NCBI RefSeq assembly: GCF_020194175.1
Contig: NZ_JADYVX010000008.1
Coordinates: 1 to 64,000, forward strand
From: Bradyrhizobium sp. BRP22
GTDB taxonomy: Bacteria > Pseudomonadota > Alphaproteobacteria > Rhizobiales > Xanthobacteraceae
DNA: 64,000 bases
Reading direction: 5' to 3'
Part shown: piece after piece, positions 54,603 to 64,000 of the stretch
How the letters are laid out: each line of letters begins with the position of its first letter
Position numbering within the stretch: the first letter of the stretch is position 1
The notes under the pieces: model-generated
Databases searched by the model: none
Told to the model about the DNA's origin: nothing
Seen by the model: only the letters and a program-made list of their open reading frames with translations
Program-made: the position numbers and the translations under genes

Positions 54603-56366
54603 TCAGCGCGATGCGTTCTTTTTTACTCTGACTTCCTTGACCAGGAATTCATTTGGTGAGGCGATAGCGTTTAGACGAAAATGCCATCCCCATTGGCCGA
54701 CGAAGTTGACGTCCGCAATTTTCCATCTCAGCTCTTGCCATTCGTCGCTTTGCGTAACGGTCAAGAAACCGGCGTTGACGTAGCCGCTTTTGGATTCATA
54801 ATCCAAACTCATGCCAGCCTCTCTCGCCGGTTCTGTGCGCTTAACAACTGCAGTAATCTCCAGTTCGCGGGTACCAAACGGCACAAACTGCGGCGTTACG
54901 GCGAAATAGACGTAGTGCCCCTCGGAGCCAGGTTTCGCGAAGTTCGTGCGGCGCCACGACGCGTTACCAATCTCAATCGGGATTGTTGTATCAGGATTGA
55001 TTTGCCGGAGCCCATTCTCGACGTTGGTAGATTGTAAACGTGCAGTGACCTGATCCGCTACCGCATAGTTATCCCCCCAGAGCGACAGTCGATCCTGATT
55101 GGCTGCGGCATTCTGTACCAGTGCGTTTGGAACGTTGAGGACGAACTGAGGCACATCCGTGAGCGTCATCGCCTGACCAGCGGGGAGCAGTGTCGTATTT
55201 CCTGACAAGCCGACGACCTGGACGGCAGCATCGAATTTGACTGATGTTGCCGCCGGAGCCCATGCAGCCAATACCGCCTGATCTCTTCCGGAGAACATGA
55301 AGCCGTAGCCGCCGGATCCCAACTTCAGCCAGCCGATCCTCGCTGGCTTCGGACCGAGCAGGCTCGTGATCGTCTTCAACGCGTGATATGACGGTCGCAG
55401 CGTGAAATCGGCGCGAATAATCCCATGATCAGTTTGATCACCGTAGGTGGGGCCGCGCGCTTCAAACCAGAATACGCGTTGAAAACCTGAAGCGAGCGAG
55501 AGCAGATACGCCTTGGCCAACGTCACCGCTTGTCGCATGTCGGCTCGTCTTTGCGGTTTCGTCGGCGCTCGCGCGCCAATCTCCGTGATCCAGAGTGGCA
55601 TATCGTTCCGCAAGTTGTTTGCAGCGAGCATGTGCCGTAGCGTCGGGACCATCGCGAGGAAATCAACCTCGCCGTTGTTTGCGATCGCGCCCAGTTTCTC
55701 GTACGGATGCACGCAAATGTAATCGAAATAGCCGGCCGCTCCGGCCTTGATCGCTGCGTCCAAGAAAGTTACGTCGAAATTGGCGACGCTCATACCGATC
55801 TGCGCCGTAGGGTCGATTTTCTTTGCTGCAACGGAAGCTTCTTTGACGAGTTCAGCGTAGAGAGCAGCATTGCCATTTTCGGCGAAGCTTCCGTTAAATT
55901 CGTTCCACACCTCCCAATATTTGACATCCTTGTGGTAGCGCGTGACGACAGCGCTGACGTAGTCCCTCCAAAACTGCATATCCTTAATTGGAAACTTTCG
56001 TGTTCCTCCATCCGCCGAGGCCCAGGATGCGAGATAGGCGAACACGTGAGTAAGATGAAGCCCGTTCGCCTGAGCATTCGCGACGAGCCGGTCCGTCTCC
56101 GCCCAACTAAATTGTCCAGGCGCTGGCTGTATGGCCTGCCATTCATAGAAAGCGCGCAGCCATTGCACGCCGGCCGTTCGAAGCAAGGGATTGAATTTTG
56201 GAAAATCAAAGAGCCACTCGGCGCCGGAAGCAATGCCCCAAGGACTGACATCAACCCGCGGATCGTCGGTCGCCCGGATCCTATCGGGGGAGGCTTGGGC
56301 ATTCGCGGAGGACAAGATCTGAGCTTGCAGGGTCAGGCCGAGCACAAGAAGCGCCAGCAGGCGCAT
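54603..56366 (-). CDS. secreted clan-A glycoside hydrolase (GH39/GH5-like) with C-terminal beta domain
   Basis: 587 residues from MRLLALLVLGLTLQAQILSS (signal peptide, cleavage near ANA, residue 23). The upstream frame to 56534 is not conserved-looking. TIM barrel with acid/base Glu156 in YWEVWNEFNG and nucleophile Glu262 in LWITEIGARAP; VHPYEKLG and WFEARGPTYGDQTDHG line the pocket. A beta-rich tail (YFAVTPQFVPFGTRELEITA) may bind carbohydrate. It probably trims or releases the exopolysaccharide in the periplasm or outside, as ExoK-type enzymes do in other rhizobia, though of a different family. Confidence 0.85.
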   Translation of the reverse strand: MRLLALLVLGLTLQAQILSSANAQASPDRIRATDDPRVDVSPWGIASGAEWLFDFPKFNPLLRTAGVQWLRAFYEWQAIQPAPGQFSWAETDRLVANAQANGLHLTHVFAYLASWASADGGTRKFPIKDMQFWRDYVSAVVTRYHKDVKYWEVWNEFNGSFAENGNAALYAELVKEASVAAKKIDPTAQIGMSVANFDVTFLDAAIKAGAAGYFDYICVHPYEKLGAIANNGEVDFLAMVPTLRHMLAANNLRNDMPLWITEIGARAPTKPQRRADMRQAVTLAKAYLLSLASGFQRVFWFEARGPTYGDQTDHGIIRADFTLRPSYHALKTITSLLGPKPARIGWLKLGSGGYGFMFSGRDQAVLAAWAPAATSVKFDAAVQVVGLSGNTTLLPAGQAMTLTDVPQFVLNVPNALVQNAAANQDRLSLWGDNYAVADQVTARLQSTNVENGLRQINPDTTIPIEIGNASWRRTNFAKPGSEGHYVYFAVTPQFVPFGTRELEITAVVKRTEPAREAGMSLDYESKSGYVNAGFLTVTQSDEWQELRWKIADVNFVGQWGWHFRLNAIASPNEFLVKEVRVKKNASR

Positions 56367-56650
56367 AAGGTGCCGTCGAGTTCTTCGATCTCGGGGTGCC
56401 CACGTTACCAAATTGTGGCCATGTGGGGCCGATACGATGCTACGGAAAAGTGTTTCCATAGTGCGCCTCATGCAAAGATACGGCGCGCAGGGGGTCGCCG
56501 AATTACGGATATCAGAAATGCGCTGCATTGTCATCTTGGCCGAAGCTGCGAAGCGTTGCCGGCGTGTCCGATCATGATTTTACAATTGCAGCCCTTCGCG
56601 CGGCGCTCGAGTAAGCGTTGAGCGCCAGGGCACAATGACTAGAGGGATCC
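56367..56650. promoter_or_regulatory. divergent region between the hydrolase and GT4 genes
   Basis: 284 bases between divergent starts. The minus-strand open frame continues through it, but without homologous features. Presumed promoters; none certain. Confidence 0.3.
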
Positions 56651-57760
56651 TTGACCTTTCGCCGCTTGGCCATCAACGGCAAATTTCTCACCGCGGGACC
56701 GACGGGCGTTCACCGTGTCGCGGAGCAACTTATACATCAATTGGAAGGACGGGATGACGACTTCTCGGACTTGTTTAAAAATCCGCCGACGCTGATAGGA
56801 CCGCCCAATCTGCACCTTCGTTCATTCGGTTCTTTTGACGTGGAATGTGGTGGCGTATTCCGGGGGCAGCTTTGGGAACAGCTCGATCTGCCAAGGCTGA
56901 CGCGGCAGGATCTACTCCTGAACCTATGTAACTTGGGGCCAATGGCAAGCGCGGCCGCAATCACGATGGTACATGATGCCCAAGTGTTCGTCACACCCGA
57001 CTCATACCGGTGGGGATTTGTGAGATGGTACCGCAACATCCTGCCTGTGCTAGGAAGGAGACACGCGCGTATATTGACAGTGTCGGAATTTTCGGCGGAT
57101 GAGCTCGCGCGCTTCGGCGTTGCTCGGCGCGACCACATTTCGGTGATCCCCAATGGCGTCGACCATCTACTTGATCATACGTCACAGCCGCAAATCCTCG
57201 GTAGGCTCGCTCTGGGATCACGACGGTTCGTTGTTGGACTTGCAAACGTTCAACCGCATAAGAATATCGGCTTATTGCTCAAGGCGTTTGCTGCTTCGGA
57301 GCTCAGCGGTCTTAAACTCGTGCTGGTAGGAGCTTGTCGCCGGGAGGAGTTCGAGCAGTTAGGTCATGTTGTCTCACCGAACGTTGTTTTCGCCGGCCGC
57401 ATAACGGATGGCGAGTTGCGTGCGTTGCTTGAGTGGGCCTTGTGTACTGCATGTCCATCGACAACGGAGGGTTTTGGACTGCCGCCCCTGGAAGGGATGA
57501 CCCTTGGCTGTCCGGCAATTCTCGCGCCTTGCGGTGCGCTTACTGAAGTTGCGGGGGAGGCCGCTATGTTCGCCGCTGCAACGGATCCTAGGCAATGGGT
57601 GCACGCTATCCGTAGCCTCGTTGACGAACCTGCGCGCTGGGCCGAGTATTCACAGGCGGGTCGGGCACGTGCGGCCCTTTTTACCTGGAGACGGGCAGGC
57701 CAGAAGCTCGTCGAGGTAATTCGGGAAACCGCAACGCGCTTGCTTTCGGAAAGGCATTAG
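56651..57760 (+). CDS. glycosyltransferase family 4
   Basis: 369 residues starting with TTG at 56651, preceded by AGAGGG. N-terminal LAINGKFLTAGPTGVHRVAE, DLLLNLCNLGPMA, VHDAQVFVTPDSYRW and TVSEFSADELARFGV. C-terminal VVGLANVQPHKNIGLLLKAF and the donor motif CPSTTEGFGLPPLEGMTLGC. These are typical of mannosyl/rhamnosyl transferases. The GT2 gene starts 6 bases after its stop, so they form an operon. Confidence 0.9.
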   Translation: MTFRRLAINGKFLTAGPTGVHRVAEQLIHQLEGRDDDFSDLFKNPPTLIGPPNLHLRSFGSFDVECGGVFRGQLWEQLDLPRLTRQDLLLNLCNLGPMASAAAITMVHDAQVFVTPDSYRWGFVRWYRNILPVLGRRHARILTVSEFSADELARFGVARRDHISVIPNGVDHLLDHTSQPQILGRLALGSRRFVVGLANVQPHKNIGLLLKAFAASELSGLKLVLVGACRREEFEQLGHVVSPNVVFAGRITDGELRALLEWALCTACPSTTEGFGLPPLEGMTLGCPAILAPCGALTEVAGEAAMFAAATDPRQWVHAIRSLVDEPARWAEYSQAGRARAALFTWRRAGQKLVEVIRETATRLLSERH

Positions 57761-57766
57761 CTTGGA

Positions 57767-58660
57767 ATGTCGACACAGCCGCCAAGCCGAATTGCTGTTG
57801 TGATAGCCAGCACCGGGCGATCAAAAGAACTCGGAAGGTGGATGGATCACGTGAGGCGCCAGACACTGCCTCCCTCCAAGCTGGTTTATGCCGTCGTGAA
57901 GTCGACGGACTTGCCGGACGACGTCCCAGAGGAAGTCATGGTGATCTGTTCGGAGCCCGGCCTGCCAATCCAGCGCAACGCTGCGCTGAAAGCAGTCATG
58001 CACGCCTGTGATATCGTAGCCTTTTTCGATGATGATTTTGTCCCTTCATCATTTTGTATTGAAGGGATCGATAGCTTTTTTCGTTTGTATTCGGATGTGG
58101 TAGCGGCGAATGGCACGATTTTAGCTGACGGCATTAATTCTGCTGGAATTGGATTTGGAGAAGCTATCGAGCTGGTGAGCCAGCACGACAAGCGTCCAAG
58201 GGGGAAGCCCGTCGTACTAGGCGAACTCGGTGGCCTGTATGGATGCAATATGGTCTATCGCGTGGCCGCCATCGGTGAAGAGCGTTTCGATGAAGAGCTT
58301 CCGCTATATGCATGGCAGGAGGATATCGATTTCGCTGCGCGCGTCGGCCGGCGTGGCCGCGTCGTAAAGACCAACGCGTTTTGTGGGGTACATCAAGGAG
58401 TCAAGGGCGCGCGGCTCCCTGGCGTACGGCTTGGATATTCGCAGGTCGTGAATCCAATCTACTTGAAGCGCAAGGGAACGCTTTCCGGACCGGAAGCAGC
58501 CAAGCTGATCTTCAAGAACATGCTCATGAATCATGCGAGGTGTTGCTTTCCGGAACCGTGGATCGATCGCCTCGGCCGCTGTAAAGGCAATTGGCTCGCC
58601 ATTTTCGACGTAATCTTGCGCCGTGACCATCCGAAGAACATTTTGGCATTGCGGCGCTAG
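57767..58660 (+). CDS. glycosyltransferase family 2
   Basis: 297 residues, GT-A fold: IAVVIASTGRSKELGRWMDH at the N-terminus, QRNAAL (donor base region), DIVAFFDDDFVPS (DxD metal site) and YAWQEDIDFAARVGRRGRVV (ED catalytic region). An inverting transferase using a UDP- or similar sugar. Second gene of the two-gene operon with the GT4. Confidence 0.9.
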   Translation: MSTQPPSRIAVVIASTGRSKELGRWMDHVRRQTLPPSKLVYAVVKSTDLPDDVPEEVMVICSEPGLPIQRNAALKAVMHACDIVAFFDDDFVPSSFCIEGIDSFFRLYSDVVAANGTILADGINSAGIGFGEAIELVSQHDKRPRGKPVVLGELGGLYGCNMVYRVAAIGEERFDEELPLYAWQEDIDFAARVGRRGRVVKTNAFCGVHQGVKGARLPGVRLGYSQVVNPIYLKRKGTLSGPEAAKLIFKNMLMNHARCCFPEPWIDRLGRCKGNWLAIFDVILRRDHPKNILALRR

Positions 58661-58753
58661 CCGAAGAAGCATCCGCGAGCGGCAAAAGCCAGCTGCTTGG
58701 GCATGGCTGGGTACACGCTGCGAGGCGCCGTTGGCTTTTTCGTCCCGGAGAAT

Positions 58754-59875
58754 TTAGGCGTGCGCAGCCCTGGAGGCGGAAATTGCTGCAAGCATGAGGG
58801 CCGAGCGCCACGTTCGTACAGCGCGTTCCAGCGAGAAGCGTCCGATGCTTATACGAAGTCGATCCAGCCGAATCTTGCGCTGTTCCTCGCTTAAGCTGGC
58901 AAGGGATTTCATCCCTTGACTGATCTCCGCAACATCGAGGGGATTGACGTAGATCGCCGCATCGCCGGCCACCTCTTCGAGCGCGCCTCCCCGCGCCAGT
59001 AGCGGTACGAGGCTATGGCCGATCGCTTCGGCGGCAGGTAGGCCGAAGCCCTCCAGCAAGCTGGGCAGGACGAAGCCGGCAGCATTCTTATAGAGCCACC
59101 TCAGTTCTTCGTCGTTCACGTAACCGGGGAGGACAACACCGGACGTCCGACGCGCTAGCTCTAACACGTCTTCGGCTCCCGGTTCGGCGCCACCACAGAT
59201 GACGTACCCGTAACCATTATCGGCAAGCTTTGAAGCCCTGAACGCCTCGATTGCGCGTAGCTGATTTTTGCGTGCGCCGACGCTTCCGACTGTAAGAAAG
59301 AACTTGGTGGGAATATTGCGCACTGGTTGCTCACAACCGCGCTCCATCCCGGTTCGAATCGGAGGGTGGACGATCTCCATCAGAGGAAAGTCCCCACCGC
59401 AAAGTCGAACGAAATCCTTGCGCGAGGCGTCGCTAACGAATAGCATCAATGGCTTTGCGGCCTTGATCCTATTGAAGGCGAGCGCATACAGTTGTTCGAC
59501 TCCCGGGCTATAGAGGTGCGGATGCGTCAAAGGACCCATGTCGTGACACAACACGACATCGTGCGGCTTCACTCGGTAGAGGACGCACTCCCGCGGATCC
59601 GTAAAAACCATCGGACGAGGGTGAGAAATAGGCGGCACTATGCGGTAGCTGAAAGGCCTCTGCACCCGGATGTCGACTTCAATGCGGGCTAGTCTGCCAA
59701 GGACCCGTGCGACAGTCTTGGGCGGCAAATCGGTGCGCGATACTCTCCAGTAATAGCAGTTTCTGATGAGGTCTCGAGATGCCTCGATCATGTCCCTACA
59801 GAAAAAGTATTTCCCTGTGCGGTTGTTAAGCGCCAGCGTGAATTCACAATCCAAGGCGTGAGTGGGATCAGCCAC
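58754..59875 (-). CDS. glycosyltransferase family 4
   Basis: 373 residues. Central FFLTVGSVGARKNQLRAIEA and donor motif VLPSLLEGFGLPAAEAIGHS followed by LARGGALEEVAGDAAIYVNP. The N-terminal domain has LCHDMGPLTHPHLYSPGVEQ and FVSDASRKDFVRLCGG. Convergent with the GT2 gene. The C-terminal end (ALMLAAISASRAAHA) is Ala-rich. Acceptor and donor unknown. Confidence 0.9.
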   Translation of the reverse strand: MADPTHALDCEFTLALNNRTGKYFFCRDMIEASRDLIRNCYYWRVSRTDLPPKTVARVLGRLARIEVDIRVQRPFSYRIVPPISHPRPMVFTDPRECVLYRVKPHDVVLCHDMGPLTHPHLYSPGVEQLYALAFNRIKAAKPLMLFVSDASRKDFVRLCGGDFPLMEIVHPPIRTGMERGCEQPVRNIPTKFFLTVGSVGARKNQLRAIEAFRASKLADNGYGYVICGGAEPGAEDVLELARRTSGVVLPGYVNDEELRWLYKNAAGFVLPSLLEGFGLPAAEAIGHSLVPLLARGGALEEVAGDAAIYVNPLDVAEISQGMKSLASLSEEQRKIRLDRLRISIGRFSLERAVRTWRSALMLAAISASRAAHA

Positions 59876-60526
59876 AAAATCCTCGTCGATCGGTCAAGCA
59901 GTATAGCTTCTATTTGGAAAATCTAGTCTGATGCGCCTGGAACCGGGCTGACCTCACGCCCTGTTTGGGAGTTCGAACGGTTGCGCGTCTCACGGCTTTT
60001 AATCAATGCGCGTGCCATCGCTGCGGTAGATGTTGGCATCAGCTCAGCCCTGGTGACGACACCGTGCATGTGACTGGCAAATCGCGGTTCGCTCGATCCG
60101 GGTTCGGCCCTCTTTTCAGCAGTCGCTTGATCAGCTGTTGGATCGCTTGGCGGACGGGACTTTTGATCCGCTATCAGGTCTTGGAGCTTGCACGTGGTGC
60201 TCGCTTTCGCCCGAGAGGCAACTCGGTTTGCACGACGCGTCTGATTTATGCTGAGTTCTGGAATATTGTGCACTGCTTCGTTGGAGACTATTGTATCCGA
60301 ATGTCTCAGCGGCGCAACCGGTTGAATGACGGATGGCGAGCAAAATTGGTTTGGCCGATTTCGTTGGGAGAAGCGCGGCATAACCATTTGCTGCTGTGTT
60401 GATAGGCCGTAGCCTCAACGACCGAAACGCCATAGCTGTTGGTCATTGGGTAGTTTGGCGGCGAGCGATGCACTTGTATTTGGAAGTTCCCCGAAGTCCT
60501 GTCTGCTGCGAGACAAGGAAATGTAG
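59876..60526. other. 650-bp intergenic region between GT4 and flippase genes
   Basis: Divergent promoters of the GT4 and wzx-like genes are expected here. A minus-strand frame (59923-60387) is Ser/Thr/Arg-rich without domain features and I do not accept it as a gene. No repeats noticed. Confidence 0.4.
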
Positions 60527-62035
60527 GTGGTGCAGTCTTCTCAAAAGGTAAGTGGTCGGGCAGCCGCGGGCGCGACGGTCCTCATTGCCTCTCGACTAGT
60601 AGCGCGTTGTTTCGATCTGGCGACCATAGTCGTACTTGGACGATTGTTATCGCCGGCGGACTTTGGTCTCGTCGCGATTGCGATGTCAGTTGTTGTGGTT
60701 GTCGAGGCTGTGTTGGACTTGCCCATCGGGCAGGCGATCGTTCGGCTTTCAGCACCCACCAAATCCCACTACGATACCGCCTTTACAATCAGTTTCCTGC
60801 GCGGGGCAGCGGTGGCGCTCGTTCTGTTCGCCATGGCGTGGCCGTTGGCCCATTTCTATGACGACGAGCGATTGATCGGATTGGTTTGCGTGCTTGCTAT
60901 CTCGCCGGCAGCACGCAGCCTGCTTAGCGCGGGGATGATCGAATTCACGAGGAACTTGGACTTCAAGCGCTTTTCCTTCTGTGAATTCGTCGGCAAGTGC
61001 GCAAGCTTTGTTTTTGCGGTCAGTTTTGCTTGGGAGACCAGAAGCTATTGGGCCATAGCGGCAGGCACGGTCGCTTTCCCAGTCGTTGTCGCCATTGTCT
61101 CCTACATCGTTGCGCCTTACCGACCTGCGTTTACAGTTCGGGAATGGCGCCTGTTTTCTGGCTTTATCGGCTGGTCAACAGCTGCTCAGACGGTCAACGC
61201 GCTCAACTGGCAGATGGACCAACTGATACTCGGCCGTTTGATCAGTCGACCCGAACTCGGCCGGTTCTCGATGGCCGCGAACCTTGCTGCACTTCCAACA
61301 CAGGTGATTGTTCTGCAGGCTCTCAATCCGCTGATGGTCGCTTTTTCGATGATAAGGGGAAACCACCAGAGATTGACGGCGGCCTATCGGAACAGTGCGG
61401 CGACGGTGGTCGCGATCGGACTGCCCATCATGATTGGGATGAGCTTGATGGCTGAACCCATCATTCGCCTCGTCCTCGGTGGACAATGGATCGACGCAGG
61501 CTGGATTCTGCGATTGCTCGCTCTTGCCCTGGTGCCTTCGCTGTTCGTCGCGCCCGTTGCGCCATTATCCATGGCGCTTGCCAAACCCAACATTCTGTTT
61601 CGGCTTAGCTTGATTGAATTTTGCCTGAAGATGCCGATCATCTTGCTCGGGGTCTACTACTACGGCCTTGCAGGCCTTCTCGCGGTACGTCTGACAATTT
61701 CGGTGCTGATGGCCGGATTTTCGATGCTTACGGTCCGCGAACTGATCGGTTTGCCATTGCGTGTTCAGGTGTTCGGTCCGTGGCGCTCAATACTTAGCTG
61801 CATCTTTATGTCGCTGACGGTTGTATCCTTTGGCGACTGGCTATCCGGAAGGGAAGATTATGGTTCGTTAGTGGGCGGACTTTCAACCGTCGTTGGTGCC
61901 TCCGCGCTGGTCTACATGATTTCTATGCTTCTGCTGTGGCGCGCCACTGGGTGCCCAGATGGGCTTGAATCAAGAGTGGTGGGAGCGGTACATCAGTTTT
62001 TGCAGAGCACGCTAAAACCGTCTCAAGAAGTGTGA
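60527..62035 (+). CDS. Wzx-type lipid-linked oligosaccharide flippase
   Basis: 502 residues starting with GTG; AAGGAA seven bases before. About 12 to 14 membrane helices. The N-terminal part is typical of the MOP superfamily WzxC/AmsL group: GATVLIASRLVARCFDLATI, VVLGRLLSPADFGLVAIAMS and LDLPIGQAIVRL. The middle WSTAAQTVNALNWQMDQLIL and GRFSMAANLAALPTQVI are also characteristic. It moves the undecaprenyl-linked repeat unit to the periplasm for the Wzy-like polymerase. Confidence 0.92.
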   Translation: MVQSSQKVSGRAAAGATVLIASRLVARCFDLATIVVLGRLLSPADFGLVAIAMSVVVVVEAVLDLPIGQAIVRLSAPTKSHYDTAFTISFLRGAAVALVLFAMAWPLAHFYDDERLIGLVCVLAISPAARSLLSAGMIEFTRNLDFKRFSFCEFVGKCASFVFAVSFAWETRSYWAIAAGTVAFPVVVAIVSYIVAPYRPAFTVREWRLFSGFIGWSTAAQTVNALNWQMDQLILGRLISRPELGRFSMAANLAALPTQVIVLQALNPLMVAFSMIRGNHQRLTAAYRNSAATVVAIGLPIMIGMSLMAEPIIRLVLGGQWIDAGWILRLLALALVPSLFVAPVAPLSMALAKPNILFRLSLIEFCLKMPIILLGVYYYGLAGLLAVRLTISVLMAGFSMLTVRELIGLPLRVQVFGPWRSILSCIFMSLTVVSFGDWLSGREDYGSLVGGLSTVVGASALVYMISMLLLWRATGCPDGLESRVVGAVHQFLQSTLKPSQEV

Positions 62036-62468
62036 TCGGGAATACGAATATCTAGTCGCGCGAGCGTTCGATCGAGCTTGGAGTGCCCCTTATAGCAACG
62101 AGCCCTTTGATCCTAATCCCCGGTTATTTGTCTCGGATCGGCAAAGTAGGCCATATCGATCAATTCCGGATCTGATGCCGTCTTTCTCGCGTAGACCTGA
62201 TAAATCGGAAGATGTGCTCGACGATGTTGCGGCGGGAATAGATCCACGCATCTATGGCTTGCTTCGGGCTGAGATCGAGTGCTTTGGCATTGGTCCAAAG
62301 ATAATCGTCCCACATCAGGTAGCCGCCTTGGTTCAGCCGCAGCTGACGATCAGTCAGGCCCCGGCGCTACCCGCCTCATGCGCAGGCGTCATTACAGAAG
62401 GGTTTCCCTGATGCGTGAGCGAGGTCGATCTCATCGAAAATAGTTCCAGATGCCAGAGACCAATAGTG
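62036..62468. other. intergenic DNA with a methyltransferase-like scrap
   Basis: On minus, about 62180-62340 reads LNQGGYLMWDDYLWTNAKAL, DLSPKQAIDAWI and YSRRNIVEHIFRFIRSTRER. GGYLMxDDYxW with an AIDAW segment resembles the end of a class I methyltransferase found in sugar clusters, but upstream codons are broken by stops. Probably the remains of such a gene; weak call. Confidence 0.4.
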
Positions 62469-63164
62469 TTATCGCGCCTTCCGAAACACCGCTACCAAGT
62501 TGGAGTCCAACGGAACGCGGTGTCCGAAATAGGCAGCGCTGATTAACAGTTCAATGCACGAACGTAGTGCGAACTGGATTCTTCGACGGATCTGAATTCC
62601 GATACCTCCGATGATAGCTCTCTTTTGGTTACCAACGCGGACGACTTCAAATCCAAGCGGCACGCAAATTTGCGATAGACTGGAGCCGTTGAGATGCATG
62701 CGATGGGTTACATCAGAGTTGTAAAGCGGCATGCTGAACGGGCTGTTTCCATTAGGGAAGCGCAAGAGGACATGCCCGCCCACCCTCAGGAGGTGTCCCA
62801 CCTCTTCAAAAAACTCCCTTATCTCGTCGAGCGAAAAATGTTCCACCACGTCGATCGCTACGACAAGGTCGAAGCTGCCCGCCTCGCTGCGAAAATCGCG
62901 AATGCTTCCAGTCTTGACATTATGCCCCCGCGCCTCGGCTTGTTGTACGAGCTCCGGAATAATTTCTCTGCCTCTCACGTCGTAACGTGAGCGTCTGGCG
63001 AAATCCAGAAATCGTCCGTCGCCGAAGCCGAGTTCGATGATTTTTGAGCCCGGTTCCAGATGCAGATCAGCCGTTTCCAGCTTGTAGTATAGGTCGTGGG
63101 AGGCGTCAGGGGTCTCGGACCAGCCTTGGAACGATCTATACGTGCTATAGTAATCTACCTTCAT
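62469..63164 (-). CDS. class I SAM-dependent methyltransferase
   Basis: 231 residues, Methyltransf_23-like. SAM motif I KIIELGFGDGRFLDFARRSR, then VRGREIIPELVQQAEARGHN, motif with acidic VAIDVVEHFSLDEI and HLLRVGGHVLLRFPNGNSPF. Probably methylates a sugar or the terminal residue of a glycan, given its position. Convergent neighbours: the flippase on plus upstream and another transferase on the same strand. Confidence 0.87.
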   Translation of the reverse strand: MKVDYYSTYRSFQGWSETPDASHDLYYKLETADLHLEPGSKIIELGFGDGRFLDFARRSRYDVRGREIIPELVQQAEARGHNVKTGSIRDFRSEAGSFDLVVAIDVVEHFSLDEIREFFEEVGHLLRVGGHVLLRFPNGNSPFSMPLYNSDVTHRMHLNGSSLSQICVPLGFEVVRVGNQKRAIIGGIGIQIRRRIQFALRSCIELLISAAYFGHRVPLDSNLVAVFRKAR

Positions 63165-63303
63165 GCTCGGGAACCCACAGAGATTACGCTATCCGCTGGC
63201 GATCCGTCCCCGTGCGTTAGTCGGTCGCAATCCCCAATGGCGCGGTGGCGGAGCCGGTTGTTGCCCAGCGATCCGGTCGTTCCTCGAGTTGTCAGAAGTG
63301 AAC

Positions 63304-64000
63304 TCAAACGAGTTTCGCCCTATTAGTTGCGTGATCGAGGAAGTCTTGAAACTGCGCCAAGTCGCCAGCAACGGCGAGACTCTCCCAGTAGGCCAGGGCG
63401 CTCGCTTGCGCCGCCTCGAGCTCTGGGTCGTTCCAGAGAATCCGCTCAATATGAGAGCGTGCGATGGGAAACACGCAGCGATCGTATCCTGGCGCCAGCC
63501 CTTCCATCGAGTGGCGCGAGGCAAACACCGGCCGTCCGTGACCGAGTGCTTCGACAGCCTTGATTTTGAGGCCAGTACCATCAACAGGTGAGATGGCAGC
63601 TTTGGAAGCAGCATAGACCGGCGAAAGATCGTCGACGAAGCCGAGCAATTGGACTTGTGGCCTTCCTTGCGCAAACGCTTGGACGGATGCGTTCTCACCG
63701 ACCCGACCAACCACCGCGACACGCAGCGATGAGAGCCATGTCTTGTTGTCCTCGAAGAATGCCAGCAGACCGCGGGCGTTCTGGAACATATCGGAACCCA
63801 CGAAGACAAGGTCGTAAAGGTATCCACTTTTCGGCTTGTCTGCGCGCCGCATCGGTATGACCGACGGATATTGCGGGATGTAGAAAACGTTGGCATCGGC
63901 CAAAGCGGCACGAAAAAGGCCAGCCTCGACGGGAGAAATTGCAATTATTGCCGCCGTGCAATTGAGTACGCCGAACTCGCTCCGCATTCTGAGCAGCGAG
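63304..64000 (-). CDS. glycosyltransferase (GT-B), cut by the window edge
   Basis: At least 227 residues; the frame stays open beyond the ATG at 63987 to the end of the window, so the true start is outside. C-terminal GT-B domain: YDLVFVGSDMFQNARGLLAF, VAVVGRVGENASVQAFAQGR, VQLLGFVDDLSPVYAASKAA and GTGLKIKAVEALGHGRPVFA. These fit GT1/GT4 enzymes of surface polysaccharide synthesis. Ends 139 bases upstream of the methyltransferase start on the same strand. Confidence 0.85.
   Translation of the reverse strand, partial: SLLRMRSEFGVLNCTAAIIAISPVEAGLFRAALADANVFYIPQYPSVIPMRRADKPKSGYLYDLVFVGSDMFQNARGLLAFFEDNKTWLSSLRVAVVGRVGENASVQAFAQGRPQVQLLGFVDDLSPVYAASKAAISPVDGTGLKIKAVEALGHGRPVFASRHSMEGLAPGYDRCVFPIARSHIERILWNDPELEAAQASALAYWESLAVAGDLAQFQDFLDHATNRAKLV

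Noticed and set aside
59923..60387. 154-residue minus-strand frame upstream of the GT4 gene
   Set aside because: Low-complexity Ser/Thr/Arg composition, no ribosome binding site noticed and no motif. Left as intergenic.

Overview
The window comes from a high-GC alphaproteobacterium. Gene content points to Bradyrhizobium, Rhodopseudomonas or a close relative: a CYP199A-type P450 with its [2Fe-2S] ferredoxin, a second Liv-type amino-acid/amide ABC system, the C-terminal tail of a LigD DNA ligase, rhizobial-type insertion sequences and an ExoY/ExoP-like polysaccharide locus. I saw no rRNA, tRNA or CRISPR. All assignments come from reading the sequence; no database search was run.

Region 1 (about 1-26.2 kb) is accessory DNA in visible decay. 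Intact genes include a berberine-type FAD oxidase, an oxalate-decarboxylase-like bicupin, ferredoxin plus P450, MarR, MFS, an HD-domain protein, a RES-domain protein, a MocR regulator, an alpha/beta hydrolase, a flavin monooxygenase, a diheme cytochrome c, two AraC regulators and a DUF417 membrane protein. Between them lie broken copies of the same genes: AraC ends, a cytochrome c scrap, HD remnants, MocR and MarR scraps, a bicupin C-terminus and a DUF417 pseudogene. There are also cut-down formate dehydrogenase, acyl-CoA ligase, LigD and glycosyltransferase genes. A 37-bp promoter-like element recurs five times around the HD, RES, MocR and hydrolase genes and looks like the operator of the MocR protein.

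Region 2 (26.2-40.3 kb) is well kept and looks like one catabolic unit. A second MocR regulator faces a CinA-like amidohydrolase coupled to a COG0523 metallochaperone GTPase. A PRPP synthetase follows on the other strand. Then come an OMP-decarboxylase-like enzyme, an aldehyde dehydrogenase, a metal-dependent amidohydrolase, a NadC-like phosphoribosyltransferase, a HAD nucleotidase and a full LivKHMGF importer. Taken together they suggest uptake of a nitrogen-containing compound, release of an acid, its phosphoribosylation and decarboxylation as a ribotide, and dephosphorylation. I know of no named pathway with this set, and it is the best candidate here for an undescribed system.

Region 3 (40.3-43.8 kb) is a junction: an IS66 scrap, a beheaded sugar ABC operon (ATPase tail plus intact permease), a small tautomerase, and a 1.09-kb IS with matching terminal inverted repeats but a frameshifted transposase.

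Region 4 (43.9-64 kb) is an exopolysaccharide locus: a Wza-like export lipoprotein, an ExoY-like priming transferase, a Wzc-like tyrosine kinase, a Wzy-like polymerase, a Wzx flippase, five glycosyltransferases (the last cut by the window edge), a methyltransferase and a secreted glycoside hydrolase. Genes alternate strand and are mostly single. An intact IS110 element sits between the priming transferase and the kinase.
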